Assembly (NCBI RefSeq): GCF_016862995.1
Contig: NZ_BOOA01000005.1
Coordinates: forward strand, 1-64,000
Source: Acrocarpospora phusangensis
GTDB lineage: Bacteria > Actinomycetota > Actinomycetes > Streptosporangiales > Streptosporangiaceae
Direction: 5' to 3'
DNA: 64,000 nt
Part shown: positions 33,720-42,003 of the stretch, in pieces
Numbering within the stretch: position 1 is the first letter of the stretch
Layout of the letters: every line of letters begins with the position of its first letter
The notes under the pieces: model-generated
What the model was told of the DNA's origin: nothing
Databases searched by the model: none
What the model saw: the letters and a program-made list of their open reading frames with translations, nothing else
Made by a program: the position numbers and the translations under genes

Positions 33720-33777
33720 TCAGCTAGCCGGGCGCAGAAGGCCCGTCCCGGCGGAGGTCTGTCCACCCGCCTGGAGT

Positions 33778-34680
33778 TCAGGTGAAGATCTCGTCGGCCG
33801 TGTCGACGATCGCGGCGCGGCGGACCCAGGTCTTGAGCAGTGTCGGGTCCTGGCACTGGCTGATCCGGTCGCGTACGCCGGAAGAGATCTCCAGGCCGCG
33901 GGCGTCGAGGACAGCCAGGATGGAATCCGCCTCGCCCTTTGCGAGTCCTTCCGCGAGTCCTTCCGCGAGTCCTTCTTTGCGGCCTTGTTCGACCCAGTGG
34001 TCCAGGTATTGCCGGGCAGCGCGCTCGTGGTGCTCGCTCGCTGTCGTCACAATCTCCTCCAGGTGCTTGCGTGCCACGCTTGGTAGTGCGTTGAACACGT
34101 AGTTCAAATATAGCTTGACCCGGTCTTCGTCCACGGAGTCCAGCGCCGTGAGCATGGTCGTCAGCGCGTGCCGGCCTTCGGGGCGTTCGGCGTGGGCCAG
34201 GGCGGAGAGTACGGCCAGTTCCGGGCTGGCGCGTGCCCGGTCGGGGTCGGTGATGAGGGGGACGCGGCCGGGGTGGACTGCCAGCGGGGTGACAGTTCCG
34301 CTGGGGCCCAGGGTGATGGCGCGTTCGCACCAGCGGGCCACGGTCGCGTCCGGGCAGATGACCATGAGTGCGGTGGGGCATTTGAGTCGTGCGCGCAGGG
34401 TGGTGGCGTAGACGGGCCAGCTGAATCGTTTGTGTGTGTCGTGGTTGTTCTGCACTTCGACGATGAGGGCGAACTGGGCGCCGCCGTTGGTGTCGCGCAG
34501 CACGACCACGGAGTCGGCGCGGAATTCCACCGGGGCCAGTTGGGAGCAGTCCGCGGCCTCGACGGTGGCGGTGGCGAACGGGGGTGGGTCGACGCCGACG
34601 GCGTCGCGGAGTAGTTCGACCGCGATGGTGGGGCGGTTGTTGATGAACTCGATGGTCATTTCGTGATCGATTCCTGGCAC
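33778..34680 (-). CDS. Rpn-like PD-(D/E)XK family protein of unknown role
   Basis: A 300-residue protein of a type repeated many times in actinomycete genomes. The nuclease-like core shows FRADSVVVLRD followed by ALIVEVQ, the D...E-x-Q form of the PD-(D/E)XK signature seen in Rpn recombination-promoting nucleases and transposase-like proteins. The C-terminal third is helical (YLNYVFNALPSVARKHLEEIV) and includes a GLAE tetrad repeated three times near residue 236. That repeat is encoded by three near-identical 12-bp DNA units at 33941-33976. I use the GTG at 34680, since family members begin with a similar M-P-x-x-x-H-E. No clear Shine-Dalgarno, possibly leaderless. Nuclease activity is not demonstrated. 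Confidence 0.72.
   Translation of the reverse strand: MPGIDHEMTIEFINNRPTIAVELLRDAVGVDPPPFATATVEAADCSQLAPVEFRADSVVVLRDTNGGAQFALIVEVQNNHDTHKRFSWPVYATTLRARLKCPTALMVICPDATVARWCERAITLGPSGTVTPLAVHPGRVPLITDPDRARASPELAVLSALAHAERPEGRHALTTMLTALDSVDEDRVKLYLNYVFNALPSVARKHLEEIVTTASEHHERAARQYLDHWVEQGRKEGLAEGLAEGLAKGEADSILAVLDARGLEISSGVRDRISQCQDPTLLKTWVRRAAIVDTADEIFT
33941..33976. repeat. 12-bp tandem repeat, three copies
   Basis: The unit GCGAGTCCTTCC occurs at 33941, 33953 and 33965; the last base of the third copy is T. It lies inside the Rpn-like gene in frame, encoding repeated Gly-Leu-Ala-Glu, so copy-number slippage would change length without a frameshift. Confidence 0.9.
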
Positions 34681-35022
34681 GTGATTGAGGATACGATAAC
34701 CATCTGAGTGTGTACGTATTGCTGTCGTCTCGTGGTGGAGAAGTTTTCTACTCGGGGTGAGGTCTGGGTTTACCGCCTACCTCATGGGCGTCACTGGCAT
34801 AGGAACTGCAGTTTGAACAGGTTTGAGGTCGAGTTCGAGGTCCGTTCGCCGTCGGTCAGGTCAGGACGCCGTGAGCCGTCGAGGTTGAGCAGGCGGGATA
34901 TGGAGCCGGTTTCCATCGATCCCGGTGCGGGCCATGTGCGCTCGCCCGTGCCGAAGTCCGCGGGCGGGCCCTGACTATCTCGCCCTGCTCATCCTCGGCA
35001 AGGAGATCGGCAAGGAGAAGCG
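34681..35022. other. Gene-poor 342-bp spacer with lower GC
   Basis: This stretch lies upstream of the Rpn-like gene and downstream of the AlkZ-like stop. By eye it is richer in A/T than its surroundings, for example around 34680-34830. The open frame at 34708-34974 has no recognisable protein character, poor codon bias and no good ribosome-binding site. The first 60 bp probably hold the leftward promoter of the Rpn-like gene. I see no repeat, RNA gene or remnant that I can name. Confidence 0.5.
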
Positions 35023-36192
35023 TCAGGCTCTGCCGGAGGCGACGCGCACGCCGTGGCTCCCGCTGTCGGAGAGGAATGACGCCAGTTCTCGCCCTTCCTC
35101 GGCGACGGCGTCGCGCTCGGCGGGGGAGAAGCCTCGCAGCGGGCGGACGACCACGGTGTCCGCCTCGACGTTCCAGGTCGCGGAGACCCGGCCGTCGACC
35201 AGGACGACGCGCTCACCGGCGACCGACAGGCCGCGGTGCTCGTCGTCGATGATCCGGCCGCGGTTCTGGTAGCCGAGGATCGCGTTGTCGAACGCCGGCA
35301 GGAACCGTACGGGAGCGGGCGTGTCGGGGTCGGGGAGCGGCGCGCCGGGCAGGTCGAGCAGCTCGCGGCCCTGCTCGTCGCGGAAGGACACCAGCTCCTC
35401 CCGGATCGCGGCCACCGCCGCCGGCAGTCCGGCCAATCCGGACCAGGCGCGCAGGTCGGCCACGCTCGCGGGCCCGAACGCGGCCAGGTAGCGCCGCGCC
35501 AGCGCCTGCCCGACCGGATCGGAGCCCTCCGAAGGGGGCGGGTCGACCTCGCGGCCGAGCCACGAGGAGAGCAGCACGTTCCGCACCCCTGACTTCGTCC
35601 GCCACACCCCGCGCGGCGGCGCCTGCGCCACCGGAACCAGCGCGGAGATCAGCATCTCGCCCAGGGCTCGCGGCGAAGGATCCGGCCAGCGCTCCGCCAG
35701 CGCCCGCGTGATCTCCGCCATCGAGCGGCCCTCGCCGTCGGCCAGCAACGCCCGGCCCGCCGCCGCGAGCTCGTCGAGATCCACCCCGTCCAGGTCGCGG
35801 CGGTAGACCCCGAGCACCCGCTGGCGCAGCATGGCGCCGTGCCGCTCCCGCCAGGCCAGCATGTCCCCGGCCGTGACCAGGTGGACGGTACGGCGCATGA
35901 GATGGACCCGCACCACGCTCCGCCCGGTCAGCAGGCCCGAAAGCACCGCCGGGTCGAACGCGCGCAGCCGCGACCAGAGCCCGATGAAGGGCTCCTGCGG
36001 CTCCTGCGCCTGGAAGCCGCCCACGTGCGCGACGGCGTCGAGGACCGGCACGCTCGCGCGGTCGAGCAGCAGCTGCCGGGCCAGTGTCGCGCGGTTGAGC
36101 GCCCGGGCGTCCAGCACGGTCGTGCGGGCGGCCGCCACCCGGCGCGTGGCGCCGGGCCGGGGCGGCGTCCCGATCTGGTCGAGGTCGGTCAT
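35023..36192 (-). CDS. AlkZ-like winged-helix DNA-binding/glycosylase family protein
   Basis: A 389-residue protein of the winged helix DNA-binding family (HTH_42, PF06224), which includes AlkZ interstrand-crosslink DNA glycosylases. The Q-x-Q motif considered catalytic in AlkZ is visible as GGFQAQEPQEPF near residue 60. VRVHLMRRTVHLVTAGDML and RFLPAFDNAILGY are further family signatures. Start ATG 36192 shares a base with the DinB stop (TGATG), so the pair is coupled. Many family members are not proven glycosylases. A role in repairing alkylated DNA, perhaps from a genotoxic metabolite, is an inference. Confidence 0.85.
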   Translation of the reverse strand: MTDLDQIGTPPRPGATRRVAAARTTVLDARALNRATLARQLLLDRASVPVLDAVAHVGGFQAQEPQEPFIGLWSRLRAFDPAVLSGLLTGRSVVRVHLMRRTVHLVTAGDMLAWRERHGAMLRQRVLGVYRRDLDGVDLDELAAAGRALLADGEGRSMAEITRALAERWPDPSPRALGEMLISALVPVAQAPPRGVWRTKSGVRNVLLSSWLGREVDPPPSEGSDPVGQALARRYLAAFGPASVADLRAWSGLAGLPAAVAAIREELVSFRDEQGRELLDLPGAPLPDPDTPAPVRFLPAFDNAILGYQNRGRIIDDEHRGLSVAGERVVLVDGRVSATWNVEADTVVVRPLRGFSPAERDAVAEEGRELASFLSDSGSHGVRVASGRA

Positions 36193-36809
36193 CAGGTGGA
36201 CGTCTGCCCGTCGAGGGTCTCCCGCAGGATGTCCGCGTGCCCGGCGTGCTGGGCGGTCTCGGCGATCACGTGCAGCACCACCCGGCGTACGCTGCGCACC
36301 TGGCCGGGCTCCTGCCAGGGCGCGTCCGGCATGCGGTGCGTGGCCGACAGGTCGGGGACGGCGGCGAGGACCTCCGCGCTCCGGGCGGCAACCTCCTCGT
36401 AGCGTTCGAGGATCCCGGCCAGCGTCTCGCCGGGCAGCATCTGGAAGCCCATCTGGTGATCGATCGCCCACTGCGGGATCTCCCGTGCGGTTCCGGCCTC
36501 CAGGTCGGCCCAGCTGACCCCCTCGGGCAGGTCGAAGTTCATCGAGGACGGGCCCTCTACCACGAAGCGCATCCACCCCTCCTCCACGGACGTGACGTGC
36601 TTGATCAGCCCGCCCAGGCAGAGCGCGCTGACCGTGGGCCGCTCGCCGGCCTGCCCGTCGGTGAGCCCGCGGACGGTGTTGATCAGGGCCGCCCGGGCGA
36701 TCGCGAGTTCGGCGAGCAGCTCGGTCCGCTCGACGTCGAGCGTGGGGATGGTCGTGACAGTCACCGTGGTCGCGCCCTTCTGGTCGTTCTCGTTGTCCTT
36801 GTCTGGCAC
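36192..36809 (-). CDS. DinB/DUF664 family protein
   Basis: A 205-residue four-helix-bundle protein of the DinB superfamily (DUF664). LDVERTELLAELAIARAALI opens helix 1. LIKHVTSVEEGWMRF carries the first family His, and VVLHVIAETAQHAGHADILRE the C-terminal His pair, giving the usual three-His metal site. The GTG at 36809 gives MPDKDNEND; an internal GTG 48 bp downstream is a possible shorter start. It is coupled to the AlkZ-like gene and divergent from a WYL regulator, a pairing common in actinomycetes. Members may act as thiol-dependent S-transferases, but the substrate is unknown. Confidence 0.88.
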   Translation of the reverse strand: MPDKDNENDQKGATTVTVTTIPTLDVERTELLAELAIARAALINTVRGLTDGQAGERPTVSALCLGGLIKHVTSVEEGWMRFVVEGPSSMNFDLPEGVSWADLEAGTAREIPQWAIDHQMGFQMLPGETLAGILERYEEVAARSAEVLAAVPDLSATHRMPDAPWQEPGQVRSVRRVVLHVIAETAQHAGHADILRETLDGQTST

Positions 36810-36824
36810 ACGACTACCGTCTCA

Positions 36825-36855
36825 GGAGAAGCGGCCAGGAAGTGTCCTCTTCTCC
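36825..36855. promoter_or_regulatory. Nested inverted repeats between DinB and WYL genes
   Basis: GGAGAAG (36825-36831) and CTTCTCC (36849-36855) flank an inner AGGA-N4-TCCT (36837-36848). The structure lies just upstream of the WYL regulator's ATG and of the divergent DinB promoter region. It is a plausible autoregulatory site, unproven. Confidence 0.45.
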
Positions 36856-36871
36856 GGGCATGATGGGAATC

Positions 36872-37843
36872 ATGCCGAAGACCTCCGCGCGACTGCTGTC
36901 GCTGCTCTCGCTCCTCCAGGCGCGCCGCGACTGGCCGGGGGCGCTGCTGGCCGAACGGCTGGACGTCAGCCCCCGCACCGTACGGCGCGACGTCGACCGC
37001 CTGCGCGAGCTCGGCTATCCCATCACGGCCATGAAAGGCCCCGACGGGGGTTACCGGCTCGCCGCCGGGACGGAACTGCCCCCGCTGCTGTTCGACGACG
37101 ACCAGGCCGTCGCGCTCGCCGTCGCCCTCCAGATCGCCACCACCAGCGGCGTCGGGATCGAGGAGGCGGCGGCGCGGGCGCTGAACACCGTCCGGCAGGT
37201 CATGCCCGCGCGGCTGCGCCGCCGCATCGACACCTTCCGGGTGACCGCCGTCGAGCGGACCACGAGCAGGCCGAAACCCCAGGTCGGCAGCGGTGTGCTC
37301 ATGGCGCTCGGCGCCGCCGTGCACGCCCGCGAGGTGCTGCGCTTCGACTACACCCGCCCCGGCGGGGACGACCCGGACGCGCCACCGCGCCGGGTGCAGC
37401 CCCACCACCTCGTCACGTGGGGCGGACGCTGGTACCTCGTCGCGTGGGACCTCGACCGCGCCGACTGGCGCACCTTCCGCGCCGACCGCATCGTCCCGCG
37501 CACCCCCACCGGACCCCGTTTCACCCCGCGCGCCCTGCCCGGCGGCGACGTGGCCGCCTTCGTGACCAGCAAGTTCCAGGGCGCCGACGGCTGGCCCTGC
37601 CGCGGCGAGGTGATCCTCGACCTCCCCGCCGCCACCGTCTCCCGCTTCATCAACGAGGGCATCGCCGAGGAACTGGGACCCGACCGCTGCCGACTCGTCC
37701 TCAGCTCGTGGTCGTGGCTAGGCATCGCCGCCACGCTCGGCCGGTTCGACGCCGCCATCGAGGTCGTCGGCCCGCCCGAGCTGAGGGACGCCTTCGCGCA
37801 CCTGGCCCGACGCTACGCCGACGCGGCCGGCCCAACAGGCTAG
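36872..37843 (+). CDS. YafY-type HTH/WYL domain transcriptional regulator
   Basis: A 323-residue regulator. The N-terminal winged helix covers about residues 5-60 (ARLLSLLSLLQARRDWPGAL, LDVSPRTVRRDVDRLRELG, GPDGGYRLAAG). The WYL ligand-binding domain lies at about 140-230, with LRFDYTRPGG, RRVQPHHLVTWGGRWYLVAWD and RTFRADRIV. The WCX tail completes it. ATG 36872 best fits family N-termini; in-frame ATGs at 36860 and 36863 and GTG at 36842 are alternatives. It is divergent from the DinB-AlkZ-like pair, which it probably controls. WYL domains often sense nucleic acid or DNA-damage-related ligands. Confidence 0.9.
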   Translation: MPKTSARLLSLLSLLQARRDWPGALLAERLDVSPRTVRRDVDRLRELGYPITAMKGPDGGYRLAAGTELPPLLFDDDQAVALAVALQIATTSGVGIEEAAARALNTVRQVMPARLRRRIDTFRVTAVERTTSRPKPQVGSGVLMALGAAVHAREVLRFDYTRPGGDDPDAPPRRVQPHHLVTWGGRWYLVAWDLDRADWRTFRADRIVPRTPTGPRFTPRALPGGDVAAFVTSKFQGADGWPCRGEVILDLPAATVSRFINEGIAEELGPDRCRLVLSSWSWLGIAATLGRFDAAIEVVGPPELRDAFAHLARRYADAAGPTG

Positions 37844-37961
37844 AAGCGCCTGAACAGGATGACCCGAGGAACGGGCCTCTCGCCGATATCCGGCACCGTT
37901 GACGCAGGTGACGCTACTCGCCGCACCGGCGCCAGGAGTGACCGGCTCCGGGCGCCGGACT

Positions 37962-39020
37962 TCAGGCGCCGATGGCCGCGCGGGCGCCGAACGTCGCGCC
38001 GCGGCACGCTCCCTCCTTGACCACGGCCGCCGTGCGCCCGGCGATGTAGGCCCGCCGGAGGGTGTCGTCGAGGTGGGTGAACTGGGCTACCGCGTCCTTC
38101 CGCCCGAGGCTGACGCCCAGGGCGAGATACCGCGGCGTGAACGGCCTGGGCTTGTGTCCCTCGACGAGGCGGGCCAGGTTGTCGGCCGCGTGGGCGGCCT
38201 GCGGTTCGGCGCTCTGGCAGGCCATCCGCGCCCCGGGCACCGCCGCGCAGTCGCCCACCGCGAAGATCCGGTCGTCGGTGACGCTGCGCAGGTACTCGTC
38301 CACGATCGCGCGGCCTTCCGAGTTCACTTCCAGGCCGCTGCGGGCCGCGAGGTCGGGGACGCCGGAGATGATCGCCCAGAGGGTCAGGTCGGAGGCGAGA
38401 GCCGTACCGGAGCGGAGGTGGACGCCGCCGCCGGTGACCGAGGTGACGCCGTCGTCCACGATGTCGACCGCCAGGCGGGCCAGTCCGGCGCGGACGCGGC
38501 GCAGAGCCTCGTGGGAGAAGCAGTCGGCGACCGAGGGGCCGACGAGCCGGACCCGGACGTCGGGTCGCGCGGCGGCCACCTCCGACGCGGTCTCGATGCC
38601 CGTCGGGCCGCCTCCGATCACGGTCACCGTGCTTCCGGCGGGGAGGGCGGCCAACGCCGCGCGGCCCTGTTCCGCGCCCTCCCAGGTGCCGACCGGGACG
38701 GTTTCCGGCAGGGGCGTGACCGTGCTGCCCACGGCGAGGAAGGCGTAGTCGAAGTCGGCGCTCGTGCCGTCGCCGAGGGTGAGGACGCCGTCGCCGATCT
38801 TGTCGACGGTGGCGACCCGCGAAGTGATCCCGTCCCGCAGCATCGAGGTGAGGGGCTTGGCGGCGGCCGCGGTGCCCGCGACCCGCTGGTGCAGTCGGAT
38901 GCGCTCCACGAAGTCGGGCCGCGGATTGATGACGGTGATCTCGGCGGCTTTCACCTTCTTGGCGAGCCGGTTCGCCGCGTACGTGCCCGCATAGCCGGCT
39001 CCCACCACTATGACCTTCAT
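37962..39020 (-). CDS. NAD(P)/FAD-dependent oxidoreductase (NDH-2-like)
   Basis: A 352-residue two-dinucleotide-binding flavoprotein. MKVIVVGAGYAGTYAANRLA is the FAD motif. TVTVIGGGPTGIETASEVAA at about residue 132 is the NAD(P)H motif, and DDRIFAVGDCAAVPG near 255 binds the flavin. No redox-active CxxC is seen, so it resembles type II NADH dehydrogenases or AIF-like reductases, not disulfide reductases. The ATG at 39020 has CAGGAGG upstream. It is divergent from the ECF41 sigma gene and carries the same promoter motif. This matches the known genomic link of ECF41 with COE-type genes (carboxymuconolactone decarboxylase, oxidoreductase, epimerase). Confidence 0.92.
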   Translation of the reverse strand: MKVIVVGAGYAGTYAANRLAKKVKAAEITVINPRPDFVERIRLHQRVAGTAAAAKPLTSMLRDGITSRVATVDKIGDGVLTLGDGTSADFDYAFLAVGSTVTPLPETVPVGTWEGAEQGRAALAALPAGSTVTVIGGGPTGIETASEVAAARPDVRVRLVGPSVADCFSHEALRRVRAGLARLAVDIVDDGVTSVTGGGVHLRSGTALASDLTLWAIISGVPDLAARSGLEVNSEGRAIVDEYLRSVTDDRIFAVGDCAAVPGARMACQSAEPQAAHAADNLARLVEGHKPRPFTPRYLALGVSLGRKDAVAQFTHLDDTLRRAYIAGRTAAVVKEGACRGATFGARAAIGA

Positions 39021-39055
39021 GTCGGCCTCCTGTCTGGATGACTGGTCGCTCATGA

Positions 39056-39144
39056 GATGCCGGAGGCACGATCCTTGTGACACGAAACGTGCGGTGACGT
39101 ACGTCATAGTCGCGACGTGTCACAGAACGGCCGGGCCTGGCATC
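39056..39144. promoter_or_regulatory. Divergent ECF41-type promoters around a central palindrome
   Basis: Plus strand: TGTCACA at 39118-39124, 16 bp, then CATC at 39141-39144, ahead of the sigma gene. Minus strand: TGTCACA at 39082-39076, 16 bp, then CATC at 39059-39056, ahead of the oxidoreductase. The published ECF41 consensus as I recall it is TGTCACA-N16-CGTC, so each differs by one base. A perfect TGACGTACGTCA palindrome (39095-39106) lies at the centre. Confidence 0.75.
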
Positions 39145-39182
39145 TATTGGGGACACCCGTCCGCGAAGACAGGAGTGAGGGC

Positions 39183-40067
39183 ATGAGCGAGGACCTCGCC
39201 ACCGAGACGTTCACGGCCCACCGCAATCTGCTCTTCACGGTCGCCTACGAACTCCTCGGCTCGGCGGCCGACGCGGAGGACGTGCTCCAGGAGACCTGGC
39301 TGCGGTGGGCGGGCGTCGACCTGGACACGGTGCACGACCGGCGCGCGTACCTGGTGCGGATCGCCACCCGGCAGGCGCTCGCCCGCCTGCGCGCGCTCGG
39401 CCGGCGCAGGGAGTCGTACGTCGGGCCCTGGCTGCCCGAGCCGCTGCTGACCGCGCCCGACGTGGCCGAGGACGTCGAACTGGCGGAGAGCCTGTCGATG
39501 GCCATGATGCTCGTGCTGGAGACGCTCACTCCGACCGAGCGCGCGGTCTTCGTCCTGCGCGAGGTGTTCACCCTCGGCTACGACGAACTCGCGGACGCCG
39601 TCGGGAAGAGCCCGGCCGCCGTCCGCCAGATCGCCCACCGCGCCCGGGCCCACGTCGCCGCGCGCCGCCCGCGCGGGGTCGTCTCCCCGGCCGAGACCCG
39701 GGACGCGCTGGAGGCGTTCCAGCGGGCCGTCGAGACGGGGGATCTGCGGGGTCTGCTCGACATCCTGGCGCCGGACGTCGTCCTCGTCGGCGACGGCGGA
39801 GGGGTCAAACAGGCCATCCTGCGGCCCATCGTGGGGGCCGGCAAGGTGGTCCGCCTGTTCACCGCCGGCCTGGCCGCCGCCTGGGCCCAGCTGTCGCTCG
39901 AATCGACGCGGGTCAACGCCTGCCCGGCCCTGCTCGTCCGGCTCGACGGGGAGATCGACGGCGTCATGACCCTCCGGGTGGCGGACGGGTTGATCACCGG
40001 CATCTACTACGTGCGCAATCCCGAGAAGCTGTCACGCGTGGCCCGGGAGACCGCCGTGACCCGCTGA
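39183..40067 (+). CDS. sigJ: ECF41-family RNA polymerase sigma factor (SigJ-like)
   Basis: A 294-residue extracytoplasmic-function sigma factor with a C-terminal SnoaL-like extension. Sigma-2 covers about 10-75 (FTAHRNLLFTVAYELLGSAA, EDVLQETWLRW). The linker has the ECF41 hallmark GPWLPEPLLT. Sigma-4 is at about 110-160 (LTPTERAVFVLREVF, YDELADAVGKSPAAVRQIAHRAR). The SnoaL-like domain runs to the end with the NPEKL variant of the family's NPDKL motif. The C-terminal domain is known to tune activity in place of an anti-sigma factor. ATG 39183 follows GGAGTGAGG. It probably activates itself and the divergent oxidoreductase. Its last 36 bp overlap the convergent epimerase gene. Confidence 0.93.
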   Translation: MSEDLATETFTAHRNLLFTVAYELLGSAADAEDVLQETWLRWAGVDLDTVHDRRAYLVRIATRQALARLRALGRRRESYVGPWLPEPLLTAPDVAEDVELAESLSMAMMLVLETLTPTERAVFVLREVFTLGYDELADAVGKSPAAVRQIAHRARAHVAARRPRGVVSPAETRDALEAFQRAVETGDLRGLLDILAPDVVLVGDGGGVKQAILRPIVGAGKVVRLFTAGLAAAWAQLSLESTRVNACPALLVRLDGEIDGVMTLRVADGLITGIYYVRNPEKLSRVARETAVTR

Positions 40068-40892
40068 CAGATCCGCCCAGCGCAACAGGTCGGCCCGTAC
40101 GCGTGCCGCATCCGCCTCCGCCGCGTCCTGGACGATCAGCGGCACGGGCGCGAGGCGGGCCAGCTGCCTGAACACGGCCGGGTAGTCCATCAGGCCGGCC
40201 CCGGCCGCCGAGTAGCCCTCGGTGACGACGTCCTTGGCCTGCACGCCGACGACACGGTCGCCGAGCAGGTCGATCGCCTCGCCGATGATCTCGTCCTGCC
40301 GGGCGACGGTCGCCGGCGTGAGCAGGTTGGCCGGGTCGAGCACGATGCCGATCGGCGCGTCCGTACCCAGGCCGGCGAGGAGCCGCGCGGCGGCCGGCGA
40401 GTCGAGGACGACGTTGCCGGGTTCGGGCTCCACGCCCAGGCGTACGCCAGCCGCGCGGGCCGCGTCGAGCAGTGGGTCCAGGGTCCGGCGCAGGTCGTCC
40501 CACGCGCCCGGAGCGGTGTTGCCGGGGTGGGCGCGCCACATGTCGTCGGGGTCGCGTGTGCCCGTGCACAGCGTGACCACGCCGGCGCCCAGGGCGGGGG
40601 CCAGCCTGATCAGGCGTGCCGCCCGCGCGGTCTGGTTCGCGCGGAGAGCGGCGTCCGGGTGGATCGTGTTGTAGGTGGCCGACACGCTCGGGACGGCGAG
40701 ACCGGCCGCGTCGAAGGCGTCGCGCACCTTGGCGAAAAGGTCGTCGTCGGCGCTGAGGGTGGGCACGCCGATCGCGGCGGAGTTCCAGTGCGCCAGCGCG
40801 TAGCCCGCCGCCGCCACGGCCTCGGCCACCTCGGCGGGGGTCTCCCGGACGAAGGTGCGGGCGAAGATGCCGAGGCGGCCGGACAAGCTCAC
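40032..40892 (-). CDS. Sugar phosphate isomerase/epimerase family protein
   Basis: A 286-residue TIM-barrel protein of the xylose-isomerase-like AP-endonuclease-2 family. Metal-site residues are suggested by LGVEPEPGNVVLD (Glu), GIVLDPANLLTP (Asp), VVGVQAKDVV and PLIVQDAAEAD. The GTG at 40892 overlaps the Gfo/Idh gene's TGA as GTGA, so the two are translationally coupled. The 3' end overlaps the convergent sigma gene by 36 bp. It probably works with the dehydrogenase on an inositol- or sugar-like substrate; the substrate is not known. Confidence 0.9.
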   Translation of the reverse strand: MSLSGRLGIFARTFVRETPAEVAEAVAAAGYALAHWNSAAIGVPTLSADDDLFAKVRDAFDAAGLAVPSVSATYNTIHPDAALRANQTARAARLIRLAPALGAGVVTLCTGTRDPDDMWRAHPGNTAPGAWDDLRRTLDPLLDAARAAGVRLGVEPEPGNVVLDSPAAARLLAGLGTDAPIGIVLDPANLLTPATVARQDEIIGEAIDLLGDRVVGVQAKDVVTEGYSAAGAGLMDYPAVFRQLARLAPVPLIVQDAAEADAARVRADLLRWADLSAGHGGLPGHA

Positions 40893-41944
40893 AGGGCGAT
40901 CTCCTGGCCGCTCTCGGCGGCCGCCGCGGTGGCCTCGATGAGCCGGACGGCCTGCAGCCCGTCGTGGACGCCGGGATCCGGCTCGCCGCCCGTCCGGACC
41001 GTTCGCGCGAAGGCTTCGGCCTGGCGCTCGTACGCGTCGCCGTCGGTCAGCGCCGGGGTGACGGTCTCCCCGCCCGCGTACGCCCGGACGATCGACGCCT
41101 GCCGGTAGAACGGGAACGGCGTGTCCACCCGGACCGAGCCGGAGGCCCCGAAGACCTCGACGCCCTCCGACGGCACGCCCGGCGTGTCCACGATGATGTT
41201 GACGGTGCCGATCGCGCCCGACGCCATGGTCAGCAGCACCTGCCACACCTGGTCCCAGCTGTCCCGGCTGTCCCGGCCGTGCCGCCGGTGCCGCGCGACC
41301 ACGGACTCCACCTCGCCGAGCAGGAACCGGACCGTGTCGAAGACGTGCGCGCCGTGGGTGACCAGGAGATACCGCTGCCGGTCCGCCTTGAACGACGCCT
41401 CGCTCTCGCGGGCCGCGCGGTCGGCGTACACACGGGGGAAGAGGGTGGCCTCGATGCCGGGGCGCAGATCGCCGATGCGGTACCAGGCGTTGAAGGACCG
41501 GATCTCGCCGAGCCGCTCCGCGACGAACCGCCGCGCGTACCGCAGGCCCTCGTCGTGCCGTTTCATCGCGCCGACCTGAAGGACCAGCCCGGTCCTGCCG
41601 ACCAGCTCTGCCAGGGCTTCGGCCTCGGCGGACGTGGCGGCCAGCGGCTTCTCGACCAGGACGTGCCGGCCGGCGGTCAGCGCCTCCGCCGTGATCGGAT
41701 AGTGGAACCGGTCCGGCGCGGCGACCAGGACCGCCTCGACGGCCGGATCCGCGAGCACCTGGGCATGGGTCGTGTACGCGGCCGTAACGCCGTAACGCCG
41801 CGCGACGGCTTCGGCGACCTCCGGGCTCGGATCGCTGACGGCGGCCAGCTCGACCCCGTCCGCCTTCTCCAGGGCCGGCAGGTGCGCGACCTGGGCGATC
41901 CGGCCGCAGCCGATCAGTGCCAGTCGCAGCGGCTCAAATGCCAT
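40889..41944 (-). CDS. Gfo/Idh/MocA family oxidoreductase
   Basis: A 351-residue NAD(P)-dependent sugar/inositol dehydrogenase-type protein. The Rossmann motif is LALIGCGRIAQVAHLPAL. VEKPLAATSAEAEAL has the conserved E-K-P with its catalytic Lys. LVTHGAHVFDTVRFLLGEV contains the H-x-x-D-type active-site helix. The C-terminal half has GSVRVDTPFPFY. ATG 41944 is used; a TTG lies directly before it. It is coupled by GTGA to the epimerase. A GC-rich hairpin separates it from the upstream secreted dehydrogenase, so it probably has its own promoter or relies on readthrough. Confidence 0.92.
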   Translation of the reverse strand: MAFEPLRLALIGCGRIAQVAHLPALEKADGVELAAVSDPSPEVAEAVARRYGVTAAYTTHAQVLADPAVEAVLVAAPDRFHYPITAEALTAGRHVLVEKPLAATSAEAEALAELVGRTGLVLQVGAMKRHDEGLRYARRFVAERLGEIRSFNAWYRIGDLRPGIEATLFPRVYADRAARESEASFKADRQRYLLVTHGAHVFDTVRFLLGEVESVVARHRRHGRDSRDSWDQVWQVLLTMASGAIGTVNIIVDTPGVPSEGVEVFGASGSVRVDTPFPFYRQASIVRAYAGGETVTPALTDGDAYERQAEAFARTVRTGGEPDPGVHDGLQAVRLIEATAAAAESGQEIAL

Positions 41945-41963
41945 CAAGCCACCATATTGGGCA

Positions 41964-41998
41964 GGGCGGGGAAGGGCCGCGGTGGCCCCTCCCCGCCC
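41964..41998 (-). terminator. 15-bp terminator hairpin
   Basis: GGGCGGGGAAGGGCC (41964-41978) pairs with GGCCCCTCCCCGCCC (41984-41998) with one mismatch, directly after the stop of the large secreted dehydrogenase at 42004. Confidence 0.75.
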
Positions 41999-42003
41999 GT
42001 GTG

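Noticed and set aside
34708-34974. An 88-codon plus-strand frame in the 34681-35022 spacer
   Set aside because: No ribosome-binding site, atypical codon use for this genome and no recognisable protein features.
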